Made by a program: the position numbers and the translations under genes
Source: Methylobacterium bullatum
Lineage (GTDB): Bacteria > Pseudomonadota > Alphaproteobacteria > Rhizobiales > Beijerinckiaceae
Length of the DNA stretch: 64,000 bases
NCBI GenBank assembly: GCA_902712845.1
Contig: LR743504.1
Location: 2,826,001 to 2,890,000, forward strand
Direction of reading: 5' to 3'
Shown: positions 20,100-28,829 of the stretch, piece by piece
Position numbering within the stretch: the first letter of the stretch is position 1
Layout of the letters: the number at the start of each line of letters is the position of its first letter
The notes under the pieces: generated by a model
Told to the model about the DNA's origin: nothing
The model's database searches: none
What the model saw: the letters and a program-made list of their open reading frames with translations, nothing else

Positions 20100-20115
20100 T
20101 TAAGAAGTCATTAAC
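20100..20115. promoter_or_regulatory. consensus CtrA-type binding site
   Basis: TTAA (20100-20103), seven bases, then TTAAC (20111-20115) is an exact match to the TTAA-N7-TTAAC site of the cell-cycle regulator CtrA. It lies 53 bases upstream of the transglycosylase start and 118 bases upstream of dapA. Confidence 0.6.
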
Positions 20116-20232
20116 TGCGCCGACGGACCGTTTGCGCGCGTGCAAGCGAGGCCCTATGTCTGCCCATCCGCGAGAGCGGTGACGCGGCCGGCACACCGGC
20201 CCACTGAAAGATCGACGGCCGGGAACGCCAGG

Positions 20233-21132
20233 ATGACCGACACCACGACCCAACGCCTCAAGGGCGCCATGACCGCCCTCGCCACGCCGTTTCGCGGCGG
20301 CGCCTTCGACGAGGACGCCTTCCGCAAATTCGTGGTCTGGCAGATCGAGCAGGGCATCCATGGCCTCGTGCCCGTGGGCACCACCGGCGAGACGCCGACC
20401 CTGAGCCATGACGAGCACGACCGTGTCGTGGCCGCCTGCATCGCCGAGACAGCCGGCCGCGTACCGGTGATCGCGGGGGCGGGCTCCAATTCCACGGCCG
20501 AGGCCGTGGAGCGCGCCGTCAATGCGGAGAAGGCCGGCGCGGACGCCGTGCTCGTGGTGACGCCCTACTACAACAAGCCGACGCAGGCGGGGCTCTACGC
20601 GCATTTCAAGGCCGTCAACGACGCCATCGGCATCCCGATCATCATCTACAATATTCCCCCGCGTTCGGTGATCGACATGAGCGTGGAGACCATGGCGCGG
20701 CTGTATGAGCTCAAGAATATCGCCGGGGTGAAGGATGCTACGGCCAAGCTCGACCGTGTCAGCCTGCAGCGCCAAGCCATGGGTGAAGACTTCATCCAGC
20801 TTTCAGGCGAAGATGCGACGGCGATTGGATTCAATGCCCAGGGCGGCGTCGGCTGCATCTCGGTGGTCTCGAACGTCGCACCGCGCCTCTGCGCCAAGTT
20901 GCAGGAAGCGACGCTGTCGGGCGATTACGCCACGGCTCTGCGGTTTCAGGACCAGTTGCTGCCGCTGCATGTGGGATTGTTCGCGGAATCGAACCCGTCG
21001 CCGGTGAAATATGCCCTGTCGCGGCTCGGCCACATGAGCGACGAGGTGCGCCTGCCGCTCCTCACGGTCAGCGATGCCACCAAGGGCATCGTCGATTCCG
21101 CCTTGCGCCATGCCGGACTGATCGACGGCTGA
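20233..21132 (+). CDS. dapA: 4-hydroxy-tetrahydrodipicolinate synthase
   Basis: A 299-residue class I aldolase that condenses pyruvate with aspartate semialdehyde, the first committed step to meso-diaminopimelate and lysine. The Schiff-base lysine is Lys167 ('GVKDATAK'), Tyr139 is in 'IIYNIPPR', and Thr50-Thr51 are in 'GTTGETPTL'. AGG lies just upstream of the ATG. Its product feeds peptidoglycan, and it shares a promoter gap with a peptidoglycan-cleaving enzyme. smpB follows on the same strand. Confidence 0.96.
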   Translation: MTDTTTQRLKGAMTALATPFRGGAFDEDAFRKFVVWQIEQGIHGLVPVGTTGETPTLSHDEHDRVVAACIAETAGRVPVIAGAGSNSTAEAVERAVNAEKAGADAVLVVTPYYNKPTQAGLYAHFKAVNDAIGIPIIIYNIPPRSVIDMSVETMARLYELKNIAGVKDATAKLDRVSLQRQAMGEDFIQLSGEDATAIGFNAQGGVGCISVVSNVAPRLCAKLQEATLSGDYATALRFQDQLLPLHVGLFAESNPSPVKYALSRLGHMSDEVRLPLLTVSDATKGIVDSALRHAGLIDG

Positions 21133-21266
21133 TCACCCCTCGCAGGCGAAACGCCGGCGACCCATATAAATGTCGATCGGCCGCATCGCGCGGCCGATGA
21201 CGGCACCAGCTTCCTTCCAGACAGGGGGCATCGGCACGGACAGGCCGATGCTCCAGAACCGACGAT

Positions 21267-21743
21267 GTGATGGCTCCCAAACCGCAAGACACCCGCCGCG
21301 TCGTCGCCGACAACCGCGCCGCCCGCTTCCACTACGAGATCTCGGACGTCCTTGAGGCGGGCATCGCTCTGACCGGAACTGAGGTCAAATCCCTGCGCAA
21401 GGGCAAGGCGGCCATCGGCGAGGCCTATGCCGGCCCGTCGGGCGACGAGCTGTTCCTGTTCAACGCCTACATCCCGGAATATCTCGAAGCCAACCGCTTC
21501 AACCACGAGACCAAGCGCCCGCGCCGCCTGCTGCTCCACCGCAAGCAGATCAACAAGCTCATCGGCGCGACGAAGCGCGAGGGCTACACGGTGGTGCCGC
21601 TGAAGATCTACTTCAACGAGCAGGGCCGCGCGAAGATCGAACTCGGTCTGGGCCGGGGAAAGAAGCTCCACGACAAGCGTGAGAGCGCCAAGGAGCGCGA
21701 CTGGGAGCGCGACCGCGCCCGGATCATGCGCGACAAGGGCTGA
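21267..21743 (+). CDS. smpB: SsrA-binding protein
   Basis: A 158-residue SmpB: an OB-fold core ('[29 protein letters not shown]', '[11 protein letters not shown]') and the basic C-terminal tail ('[27 protein letters not shown]') that enters the decoding site. With tmRNA it rescues stalled ribosomes. I did not find the tmRNA gene next to it. The dapA-smpB neighbourhood is common in alphaproteobacteria. Confidence 0.95.
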   Translation: MMAPKPQDTRRVVADNRAARFHYEISDVLEAGIALTGTEVKSLRKGKAAIGEAYAGPSGDELFLFNAYIPEYLEANRFNHETKRPRRLLLHRKQINKLIGATKREGYTVVPLKIYFNEQGRAKIELGLGRGKKLHDKRESAKERDWERDRARIMRDKG

Positions 21744-21868
21744 CCCGCGAACGCTCCATTGACGGGCGATGCCAGGCCGGCCAAGACGCCGCTCATGACG
21801 ACGAGCCCGATCCTCTCCGGATTGTATTACGCGCCGCTCCCTTAGCGGCGAGGTGCTCTGTCACGTCT

Positions 21869-21893
21869 CAACCGCCCCGGTCGTCGGCGGTTG
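21869..21893 (+). terminator. hairpin after smpB
   Basis: CAACCGCC (21869-21876) pairs perfectly with GGCGGTTG (21886-21893) around a nine-base loop and is followed by ACCCTCTTTCC. It fits a terminator for dapA-smpB, although the T-tract is broken. Confidence 0.5.
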
Positions 21894-21942
21894 ACCCTCT
21901 TTCCAAGACCGCTGGCCCCTCGGCTTCATCGAGGTCAGTTCC

Positions 21943-22923
21943 GTGTCTTCTACCATCTCCGCTTCATCGAGTATCTCCGTCGGGATCATCGGCTTCGGCG
22001 CGTTCGGCCGGCTGATCGCCGAGCATCTCGGGCAGCATTTCCCCCTGCACGCCTACGATTCCGCCTTGCCGCAAGGCGATGTTCAGACGTCTCGCGGGAT
22101 GCGCGGATCCCCTCTCCTGGAAGAAGAGGGACAGGGAGATGTAAGCGACTCCTCCGGAGATGGACCCCACCTCACCCCAACCCTCGCCTTCCAGGAGAGG
22201 GAGACCGTTGCGCCTCGAGTCGAACCCACTTGGGAAGCGAGAGCTGCCGGCGAGCAGATGTGCGAATCCAGTACCCTGAAAGGGGCGAGGAAAGCCGGAG
22301 TGCGGATCGGTACGCTCGCCGAGGCGGCCGCCTGTCCCATCGTCGTCCTGGCCACTCCGGTCTCCAAACTCGCCGAGGTGGTCTCCGGCATCGGCTCTCA
22401 CCTCCGGCCGGGCGCCCTCGTCCTCGATGTCGGTTCGGTGAAGATGGTCGCCGCGCGGATCATGGCGGAAGGGTTGCCCGATCACGTCGAGATCGTGGCG
22501 ACGCATCCGCTCTTCGACCCGCAAAGCGCACGTTCGGGCGTAAAGGGGCTGAAGATCGCCGTATGTCCGATCAGGGGGAGGGGAGGTCGGCGCGCCGCGG
22601 CTTTCCTGCGCAAGCATCTCGGTCTCGACGTCATCCTCACGGACCCGGAGGCCCATGACAGGGCCGCCGCCTCGGTCCAGGGGCTGACCCATCTCATCGC
22701 CAAGGTCTTCGTCGAGATGGAGCCGCTACCGACCCGAATGACGACGAAGAGCTTCGACCTGCTGATGCAGGCGGTCGGCATGGTCAGGCACGATGCGCCG
22801 GAAGTCTTCGATGCGATCGAGCGCGCGAACCCCTACGCGGAGGATGTCCGCCGCCGGTTCTTCGCTCACGCCTCGCGGTTGGAAGCGGAGCTGTCGGCAC
22901 AGGGCGCGGACGCCACGGGCTGA
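21943..22923 (+). CDS. tyrA: prephenate/arogenate dehydrogenase-family protein with an in-frame repeat insertion
   Basis: A 326-residue TyrA-like dehydrogenase of tyrosine synthesis. The NAD(P)-binding Rossmann motif G-F-G-A-F-G is at 17-22, 'PIVVLATPVSKL' at 132-143, 'DVGSVK' and 'ATHPLFDPQS' follow, and a helical C-terminal domain completes the fold. Residues about 44-118 do not fit the family: they interrupt the Rossmann domain between the second strand ('HAYDS') and 'AGVRIGTLAEAA'. The DNA there contains a 14-base perfect inverted repeat. The frame is kept, so the gene may still be active. Start is a GTG with GAGGT upstream. Confidence 0.82.
   Translation: MSSTISASSSISVGIIGFGAFGRLIAEHLGQHFPLHAYDSALPQGDVQTSRGMRGSPLLEEEGQGDVSDSSGDGPHLTPTLAFQERETVAPRVEPTWEARAAGEQMCESSTLKGARKAGVRIGTLAEAAACPIVVLATPVSKLAEVVSGIGSHLRPGALVLDVGSVKMVAARIMAEGLPDHVEIVATHPLFDPQSARSGVKGLKIAVCPIRGRGGRRAAAFLRKHLGLDVILTDPEAHDRAAASVQGLTHLIAKVFVEMEPLPTRMTTKSFDLLMQAVGMVRHDAPEVFDAIERANPYAEDVRRRFFAHASRLEAELSAQGADATG
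22110..22201. repeat. inverted-repeat element inside the tyrA-like gene
   Basis: CCCTCTCCTGGAAG (22110-22123) and its exact reverse complement CTTCCAGGAGAGGG (22188-22201) bound a 92-base unit. After a two-base mismatch five more bases pair inside (GAGGG with CCCTC). It reads through in frame and adds about 31 residues. The A-rich/C-rich 'CCTCACCC' core is of the kind often seen in intergenic repeats of GC-rich proteobacteria. Confidence 0.7.
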
Positions 22924-22985
22924 GAGCGATGCTCCGGATCGGTGCCGAGCACGCGGCCTGCCGCGCTTCCTCGGTGACAGTGTCG

Positions 22986-23684
22986 TTACTGTTCGGTCGC
23001 GTCGTCGCCCTGGCGGATACCGTAGCGGGTTTCCAGACCGGGATTGGGACGCGCCGCCGGCCGTTCGGCCACCTCTCGCGGCAGGTCTCGCGGCAGGTCT
23101 CGCGGACCGCGCGCCGGACTGTCGCCCTGGCTCCGGACGCCACGCTCGCCGGGGTCGCGACCGACCCGGGGAATCAGATGGACGAGGTCAACGAACTCGT
23201 CGGCCTGTCGACGAAGGTCGTCGGCGATCATGGCCGGCTGGGTCTGAATCGTCGACACGACGGTGACCCGGACACCGCGCCGCTGCATCGCTTCCACTAA
23301 GGAGCGGAAATCGCCATCGCCGGAGAACAGCACCATGTGGTCGATGCGGGGCGCGAGTTCGAGGGCATCGATGGCCAGCTCGATGTCCATGTTGCCCTTG
23401 ATCTTGCGACGGCCGGCGGAATCGGTGAATTCCTTGGCCGGTTTCGTCACGACCCGGTAACCGTTATAGTCGAGCCAGTCGATCAGCGGACGGATCGATG
23501 AATATTCTTGATCTTCCACCATCGCGGTGTAGTAGAAAGCCCGTATCAAATTATCTCGAGCCTGAAATTCCTTGAGCAGCCGGCGATAGTCGATATCGAA
23601 ACCGAGCGCCTTCGTCGCCGCATAAAGATTTGCCCCATCTATGAATAGGGCGCTGCGCTGTTGTGCGCTCATTGGACGATCCAT
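22986..23684 (-). CDS. NYN-domain (LabA/DUF88-like) putative ribonuclease
   Basis: A 232-residue protein with a PIN-like NYN domain: 'LFIDGANLYAA' (first acidic residue), 'GNMDIELAIDAL' and 'VLFSGDGDFRSLVEAM' supply the metal-binding Asp residues. Such proteins are thought to be RNases. The C-terminal 50 residues are disordered and Arg/Pro/Asp-rich, and include a duplicated 'DLPR' encoded by a 12-base tandem repeat. Start at 23684 or at the Met four codons later. It is convergent with tyrA and has a 324-base A/T-rich leader region. Confidence 0.82.
   Translation of the reverse strand: MDRPMSAQQRSALFIDGANLYAATKALGFDIDYRRLLKEFQARDNLIRAFYYTAMVEDQEYSSIRPLIDWLDYNGYRVVTKPAKEFTDSAGRRKIKGNMDIELAIDALELAPRIDHMVLFSGDGDFRSLVEAMQRRGVRVTVVSTIQTQPAMIADDLRRQADEFVDLVHLIPRVGRDPGERGVRSQGDSPARGPRDLPRDLPREVAERPAARPNPGLETRYGIRQGDDATEQ
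23074..23105. repeat. 12-base tandem repeat in the NYN gene
   Basis: Two exact copies of TCTCGCGGCAGG (23074-23085, 23086-23097) plus eight bases of a third. It adds a repeated Asp-Leu-Pro-Arg step in the disordered tail of the protein. Confidence 0.7.
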
Positions 23685-24008
23685 TTTCTCATCGGATTTT
23701 TCATATGCTAAGGCAGGGAAGTCTCAAAGCTCAACGCTCGACAGCAAGACTCGCTAACCCAAAAACTTGACGACCCAAAATCATCAGATCGTGAAAATAC
23801 AATTGCTAATAAAATTTAAGAATTAGCAGACCGCTCGATCTAACCGACAATCATATCCTTTGCTATTGTCCAAGCGATGCACTTGTCAACCATGCGGGCC
23901 ATGCGATCGCCAGAAAAATCGGATGAAAGCTGTATCTGCCTAGAATATTGCATTCCGCACAACTGATATGCCTAATTGCATATCAGACGAACGACCACCT
24001 TGAGTTAT
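23685..24008. other. 324-base A/T-rich intergenic region between pyrE and the NYN gene
   Basis: It is clearly richer in A and T than the flanking genes and holds no gene. Two dyads stand out: TGCTAAT/ATTAGCA (23804-23810 with 23822-23828) and TGATATGC/GCATATCA (23964-23971 with 23978-23985). A minus-strand TTGACA at 23889-23884 is a possible -35 for the NYN gene, but its -10 is poor. Confidence 0.5.
23964..23985. promoter_or_regulatory. operator-like dyad downstream of pyrE
   Basis: TGATATGC and GCATATCA form a perfect eight-base inverted repeat with a six-base centre, 24 bases beyond the pyrE stop. There is no T-run, so a protein-binding site is at least as likely as a terminator. Confidence 0.35.
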
Positions 24009-24614
24009 CTATTCTGCTTGAGATGAGCCGTGATTCTTAATTCGGCTACCCGGCTTGACGGCGGGCAGCGCGGCGAGTTCCGGCGGCAACGCGTCCGCAG
24101 GATAGACCGGAATGTCGAGGGTGACCAGGGAGACCAGGGGAAGGCCGATCTCGCCGCGCCCGCCCGAGCGGTCGATGAGGCAAGCCGCGCCGATGATCTC
24201 CCCGGCTTCGGCCTGGAGGGAGGCGAGGCATTCGCGGGCGGAGAGGCCCGTGGTCACGATATCCTCCACGATCACCGCGCGCTGGCCGGCTGAGATGCTG
24301 AAGCCGCGACGAAGGGAGAATGGCCCTCCGGGATCGCGTTCGACGAAGATGGCGCGCGCCCCGAGATGGCGCGCCGTCTCATAGCCGGGCACGATGCCAC
24401 CGATGGCGGGAGACACGACGATGTCGACGGGGCCGAAGCGGGCGACGATGGCCTCCGCCAGGGCCTTGCACAGGCGCTCCGTCCGGACCGGGTCGGAGAA
24501 GATCGCCATCTTCTGCAGGAAGACACCGGAATGGAGCCCGGAACTGAGGACAAAATGACCTTCGAGCAGGGCACCCGCCTCGCGGAATTCCGCGAGCACC
24601 GCGTCTGGCGTCAT
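24009..24614 (-). CDS. pyrE: orotate phosphoribosyltransferase
   Basis: A 201-residue enzyme that converts orotate and PRPP to OMP in UMP synthesis. The PRPP-binding loop reads '[13 protein letters not shown]', with '[18 protein letters not shown]' and '[16 protein letters not shown]' as family signatures. The ATG at 24614 has AGGAG upstream; the frame runs to 24680 without reason. It lies downstream of rsh on the same strand, 185 bases away. Confidence 0.95.
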   Translation of the reverse strand: MTPDAVLAEFREAGALLEGHFVLSSGLHSGVFLQKMAIFSDPVRTERLCKALAEAIVARFGPVDIVVSPAIGGIVPGYETARHLGARAIFVERDPGGPFSLRRGFSISAGQRAVIVEDIVTTGLSARECLASLQAEAGEIIGAACLIDRSGGRGEIGLPLVSLVTLDIPVYPADALPPELAALPAVKPGSRIKNHGSSQAE

Positions 24615-24799
24615 GAGAGAAGTGCTCCTGGAATGAGACGGTCCGGCGGCGTTTGTGGCAGCGTGGACCACGAGGCGCAAGGCGCCCCGACGCAGAGAGG
24701 GACGTCACGCGCCGCTGCGTGGTGAACAGAGCGTTACGCGGCGGCGCTGCCCGGTGCCCCGGCAAGAGCCGACGACGCGCTCCGCGGGAGCGCGACCGT

Positions 24800-27037
24800 T
24801 CAGCCGTTGACCCGGTCGACTTTGCTTACTGTGCGTTTGCCACGCAGCTCGGCGACGATGGCGTTGAGGTGCTTCAAATCCCAGACGGAGAGATCGATGA
24901 CGATCTCGGTGAAATCCTGGGTCCGCCGCTTCATCGAGACGTTGTCGATATTGCCGTCGTGATCGGCGATGACCTGCGCGATCTGGGCGAGGACGCCCGG
25001 CTCGTTGATCGATTGCAGGGCGAGGCGCGCGGGAAACCGCTCGCTCCCTCCCGCCTCGACGTCCCAGCGCACGTCGAGCCAGCGCGCCGGCTCGTTGTCG
25101 AAATCGGCGAGCGCCGCGGACTGGATCGGATAGATCGTTACCCCGACGCCGGGGGTGAGGATGCCGACGATGCGGTCTCCCGGCACCGCGCCGCCATTCG
25201 GCGCGAAGCTCACAGGCAGGTCGTTGTCGAGGCCGCGAATGGGGATAGCGTCGGCCCGGCCCATATCGGCGGCGCCTTCCGGGAAGGTCAGGCGCATGGC
25301 CTGCCCCTTGGCGAGACTGAGACGCCCCGCCCCTCCATCCATGGGCTGCTGCAGCGCCGCCGGTCCCGTGCGGCGCTCCTCCTTGTGGTCGGGATAGACC
25401 GCACGCACCACGTCGCCCGAGAACATCTCGCCCCGGCCCACCGCCGCGAACACGTCCTCCGTGCTCTGGCGCGCCAGACGGGGAAGCGCGCCCCGCAGCT
25501 TGTCCTCGGAGAAGCTCTTGGCCGCGCGCTCGAAAGCACGGTCGAGGATCTGGCGGCCGAGGCCGGCATATTGGCGGCGCACGGCCGAGCGGGTCGCCCG
25601 CCGGATCGCGGCGCGGGCCTTGCCAGTGACCACGAGGGATTCCCAGGCCGCCGGAGGCGATTGCCCGTCGGCCCGCGCGATCTCGACCTCGTCGCCGTTG
25701 ACGAGCTCGATCAGCAGCGGCGCCATGCGGCCGTTGATCTTGGCCCCCACCGCCGTGTTGCCCACGTCGGTGTGGACCGCATAGGCGAAATCTATGGGCG
25801 TCGCGCCGCGCGGTAGGGCGATGAGGCGCCCCTTCGGCGTGAAGCAGAACACCTGGTCCTGGAACAGTTCGAGCTTGGTATGCTCTAGGAACTCTTCCGG
25901 GCTGTCGCCCTCGGCCAGGAGTTCGATGGTCCGCCGCAACCATTGATAGGCGCCGCTTTCCGTGGCGAGACGCGGATGCACGCCGCCGATCTCGTCCTTG
26001 CCGCCGCTCTCCTTGTAATGGGCGTGCGCGGCGATGCCGTATTCGGCGATCTCGTCCATGGCCGCGGTGCGGATCTGCAGCTCGACGCGCTGGCTCTTAG
26101 GCCCGATCACCGTGGTGTGGATCGAGCGGTAATCGTTTTGCTTCGGGGTCGAGATGTAGTCCTTGTAGCGGCCCGGGACCATCGGCCAGGTGGTGTGGAC
26201 GACCCCCAGGGCACCGTAACATTCGGACAGCGATTCCACGATGATGCGGAACCCGAAGATATCCGAGAGCTGCTCGAAGGCGACGGATTTGCGCTCCATC
26301 TTGGCGGAGATGGAATAGGGCCGCTTCTGCCGCCCGGTGACCACCGCGTTGATGCCCTGCGCGGCGAGCTTGGCGGTGAGATCCCGCTCGATGCTCTCCA
26401 CCAGCCGCTCCGACTTCACCGCGAGATCGGCCAGCCGCTGGGCGATCGTCGCGTAGATCTCGGGCTTGAGGTTGCGCAGCGCGAGGTCTTCGAGTTCCTC
26501 GCGCAGTTCCTGCATGCCCATGCGGCCGGCCAGCGGAGCGTAGATGTCCAGCGTCTCCTGGGCGATCCGCTCGCGCTTCTCCGGTTTCATGTGGTGGAGT
26601 GTGCGCATGTTGTGCAGGCGATCGGCGAGCTTCACCAGAAGCACGCGCACATCCGCCGCCACGGCGAGCAGGAGCTTACGGAAGTTCTCGCCCTGGACCG
26701 CGCGTTTCGACACGAGGTCCAGGCGCTTGAGCTTCGTCAGCCCGTCCACCAGGGCACCGATCTCGGGGCTGAAGAGTTCGCGGATCTCGTCGAGGGTGGC
26801 GGCGGTGTCCTCCACAGTGTCGTGCAGGACGGCCGCGACGATGGTGGCGTCGTCGAGCCGGAGATCGGTGAGGATCGCGGCGACTTCCAGGGGATGGGCG
26901 AAGAACGGATCGCCCGAGGCCCGCTTCTGCGTTCCATGGGCCCGCATCGCATAGACATAGGCGCGGTTGAGAAGGGCCTCGTTCGTGGCGGGGTTGTAAC
27001 GCCTCACCCGCTCCACGAGCTCGTACTGGCGCATCAT
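24800..27037 (-). CDS. rsh: bifunctional (p)ppGpp synthetase/hydrolase (Rsh, RelA/SpoT family)
   Basis: A 745-residue long RSH protein. The N-terminal hydrolase domain keeps H-D-T-V-E-D (72-77), so ppGpp breakdown should be active. The synthetase domain has 'GRYKDYISTPKQNDYRSIH', a TGS domain follows ('VFCFTPKGRLIALPRGATPIDFAYAVHTDVG'), and the C-terminus is an ACT domain ('ALQSINEPGVLAQIAQVIADHDGNIDNVSM'). It is probably the single stringent-response enzyme, as in most alphaproteobacteria. Start at tandem ATGs 27037/27034; a GTG at 27049 is also open. It lies just downstream of rpoZ, like spoT in E. coli. Confidence 0.94.
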   Translation of the reverse strand: MMRQYELVERVRRYNPATNEALLNRAYVYAMRAHGTQKRASGDPFFAHPLEVAAILTDLRLDDATIVAAVLHDTVEDTAATLDEIRELFSPEIGALVDGLTKLKRLDLVSKRAVQGENFRKLLLAVAADVRVLLVKLADRLHNMRTLHHMKPEKRERIAQETLDIYAPLAGRMGMQELREELEDLALRNLKPEIYATIAQRLADLAVKSERLVESIERDLTAKLAAQGINAVVTGRQKRPYSISAKMERKSVAFEQLSDIFGFRIIVESLSECYGALGVVHTTWPMVPGRYKDYISTPKQNDYRSIHTTVIGPKSQRVELQIRTAAMDEIAEYGIAAHAHYKESGGKDEIGGVHPRLATESGAYQWLRRTIELLAEGDSPEEFLEHTKLELFQDQVFCFTPKGRLIALPRGATPIDFAYAVHTDVGNTAVGAKINGRMAPLLIELVNGDEVEIARADGQSPPAAWESLVVTGKARAAIRRATRSAVRRQYAGLGRQILDRAFERAAKSFSEDKLRGALPRLARQSTEDVFAAVGRGEMFSGDVVRAVYPDHKEERRTGPAALQQPMDGGAGRLSLAKGQAMRLTFPEGAADMGRADAIPIRGLDNDLPVSFAPNGGAVPGDRIVGILTPGVGVTIYPIQSAALADFDNEPARWLDVRWDVEAGGSERFPARLALQSINEPGVLAQIAQVIADHDGNIDNVSMKRRTQDFTEIVIDLSVWDLKHLNAIVAELRGKRTVSKVDRVNG

Positions 27038-27158
27038 CCGCCGCAACACCCTTCACACATCGTGACTGCCCGCCTCTGTCTTACGTTGTCCCGCATCGCG
27101 ACCGGGCACGCCAGACCCATGGCGCCGCATGACACCGGTTTCTCGCGCCGAAAAACGA

Positions 27159-27183
27159 AAAACCCGGCGCAGGGCCGGGTTTT
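27159..27183 (-). terminator. intrinsic terminator between rpoZ and rsh
   Basis: AAAACCCGGC (27159-27168) pairs with GCCGGGTTTT (27174-27183) around a five-base loop, and the minus strand continues with T residues. It follows the rpoZ stop by 34 bases, so rsh needs read-through or its own promoter in the 120 bases before it. Confidence 0.85.
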
Positions 27184-27216
27184 CTCAAGATTGTCAGTCG
27201 AAAACGGGTCGTCCGA

Positions 27217-27627
27217 TCACTCGGCCTCTTCGTCCGTCTCGGTGGGCGGAGCGAGGTTCTCCAGGCCGCGCAACAGATCCTCTTCGCTCATCCGGTCGAA
27301 CTGCACGGCGCCGTCGTCGCTGGAGGATTGCGGCGCCACAGCGGCGGCGGCCGGCGAGCTCGACAGCAGCGGCACCGTCTCGGCCTCGGGCTCGTCCACC
27401 TCGACGTATTTCTGCATCGAATGGATCAGCTGTTCCTTGAGGTCGTCGGCGGTGATGGTCTCGTCGCCGATTTCGCGGAGCGCGCAGACCGGGTTCTTGT
27501 CGCGGTCGCGGTCGATGGTCAGCGGCGCCCCGGCGGCGAGCAGGCGCGCGCGATGGCTCGCGAGCAGCACGAGCTCGAAGCGGTTCTCGACCTTGTCGAT
27601 GCAGTCTTCAACGGTGACGCGAGCCAT
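27217..27627 (-). CDS. rpoZ: RNA polymerase omega subunit
   Basis: A 136-residue omega subunit: the N-terminal '[30 protein letters not shown]' is the typical omega helix set and '[15 protein letters not shown]' follows. A Ser/Ala/Glu-rich acidic tail is characteristic of alphaproteobacterial omega. It stabilises beta' and forms part of a ppGpp-binding site, which fits its place beside rsh. Confidence 0.95.
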   Translation of the reverse strand: MARVTVEDCIDKVENRFELVLLASHRARLLAAGAPLTIDRDRDKNPVCALREIGDETITADDLKEQLIHSMQKYVEVDEPEAETVPLLSSSPAAAAVAPQSSSDDGAVQFDRMSEEDLLRGLENLAPPTETDEEAE

Positions 27628-27885
27628 GCGGGAGGGCTCCTTCCATAGACCGGGAATTTAGAGATTGAACCGGCTCCATACACCGCCTCACGCGCCGCAA
27701 CAAGCCGATCCATGGAACGCTCACGGTTTGGCCCTCGGGCTGCTGCTCGCGCCACGAACGAGACGCCCGATCCATCCGCCCCGTCGGCGTAGCCGATCGC
27801 CCCGGAGACAACCGGTTCCCCCGCCGCTAACCATGCCTCACGGGTCCGCGCGATTCGGCGTGGGATTACGGAGGTTCCCTTACTC

Positions 27886-28608
27886 ATGACGACCAGCTTC
27901 AGCCGCCGTAACCTGTTCGACTGCGCCTGCCGGCTCGGCGCGGCGGCCTTCGCCGCCACCGCCCTGCCGAATTTGGGGCTCGCCGCCGGCCCATCGACGA
28001 AGAAGACCGATCTCAGCGCCGACCAAGCCCTGGACCTGCTGAAGGAAGGCAACCGCCTCTACAAGACCGACAGCCCGGTCCGTTCGGTGCAGGGCCGCGA
28101 CCGCCGGATCGAGATCGCCCTCGGCCAGACGCCGTTCTGCGTGCTGGTGAGCTGTTCGGATTCCCGCGTCTCCCCGGAGATCCTGTTCGGACGCGGTCTC
28201 GGCGAGCTCTTCATCGTCCGCAATGCCGGCAACACCGCCGACACCGCCGCCCTCGGATCGGTGGAATACGCCGTCTCCCAGCTCGGCGTGCCGCTCATCC
28301 TGGTCATGGGGCATAGCCGTTGCGGTGCCGTGCTGGCGGCGGCCGACGTGGTGGAGAACAACACCGTCTATCCCGGCTCCATCGGCCGGATGATCGAGCC
28401 GATCGTCCCGGCGGTGCTGTCCGCCCGCGGGAAGCCCGGCGACTTCATCGAGAATTGCGTGCGCGCCAATGTCGACCGGGTCGTCAACCGCATGCGCACG
28501 GCCTCCGAACCCGCCCTGCTCGATCCGCTGAAGGCGGGCAAGCTGCGCATCGTCGGCGCCTCCTACAGCCTCGATACCGGGGTGGTGGACTTCTTCAACG
28601 AGGCCTGA
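27886..28608 (+). CDS. beta-class carbonic anhydrase with Tat signal
   Basis: A 240-residue beta-carbonic anhydrase. Zinc ligands are Cys90, His143 and Cys146, with the Asp92-Arg94 dyad in 'SCSDSR'. The N-terminus has twin arginines (Arg7-Arg8, 'SRRNLF') and a hydrophobic stretch 'LGAAAFAATALPNLGLAAG', so export by Tat as a folded zinc protein is likely. Periplasmic beta-CAs help interconvert CO2 and bicarbonate outside the membrane. A hairpin repeat copy follows the stop. Confidence 0.92.
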   Translation: MTTSFSRRNLFDCACRLGAAAFAATALPNLGLAAGPSTKKTDLSADQALDLLKEGNRLYKTDSPVRSVQGRDRRIEIALGQTPFCVLVSCSDSRVSPEILFGRGLGELFIVRNAGNTADTAALGSVEYAVSQLGVPLILVMGHSRCGAVLAAADVVENNTVYPGSIGRMIEPIVPAVLSARGKPGDFIENCVRANVDRVVNRMRTASEPALLDPLKAGKLRIVGASYSLDTGVVDFFNEA

Positions 28609-28618
28609 CTTCCTCGGC

Positions 28619-28725
28619 AGGTTTCGCGAAAGTTGTGACCGGCTTTGCTTATCGAAACCTGCGGCACTCCAGGGACCTGGGCGAGGCAAAACGTTGGCTT
28701 GCCAATGCGAACCCGCTTAGAACCA
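28619..28725. repeat. dispersed hairpin repeat, copy 2
   Basis: The first stem is GGTTTCG (28620-28626) with CGAAACC (28653-28659); the second is CGTTGGC/GCCAATG (28692-28698 with 28701-28707, one G-T pair). Relative to copy 1 the stem bases differ, yet pairing is kept. It fills the gap between the carbonic anhydrase gene and fabD. Confidence 0.6.
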
Positions 28726-28755
28726 CGCTTGGCTCCGGCCCGCGATGGCGGCGCC

Positions 28756-28779
28756 TTGTGTTGACACTTGTGTTGACAC
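28756..28779 (+). promoter_or_regulatory. 12-base tandem repeat with two TTGACA boxes before fabD
   Basis: TTGTGTTGACAC occurs twice head to tail (28756-28767, 28768-28779), each copy containing TTGACA and a GTGT/ACAC half-dyad. It ends 50 bases before the fabD ATG. A good -10 is not visible. It may be a duplicated -35 or an operator. Confidence 0.45.
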
Positions 28780-28829
28780 CTGGGGCGGGCGGTGCGACTG
28801 CGCCGCCCTTTCCGTGCGAGAACACGACC

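Noticed and set aside
21165..21266. possible tmRNA gene next to smpB
   Set aside because: The gap is too short and lacks a tRNA-like acceptor or tag-coding motif.
28320..28829. 170-residue N-terminal extension of fabD
   Set aside because: It overlaps the carbonic anhydrase gene; the FabD signature starts right at the ATG at 28830.
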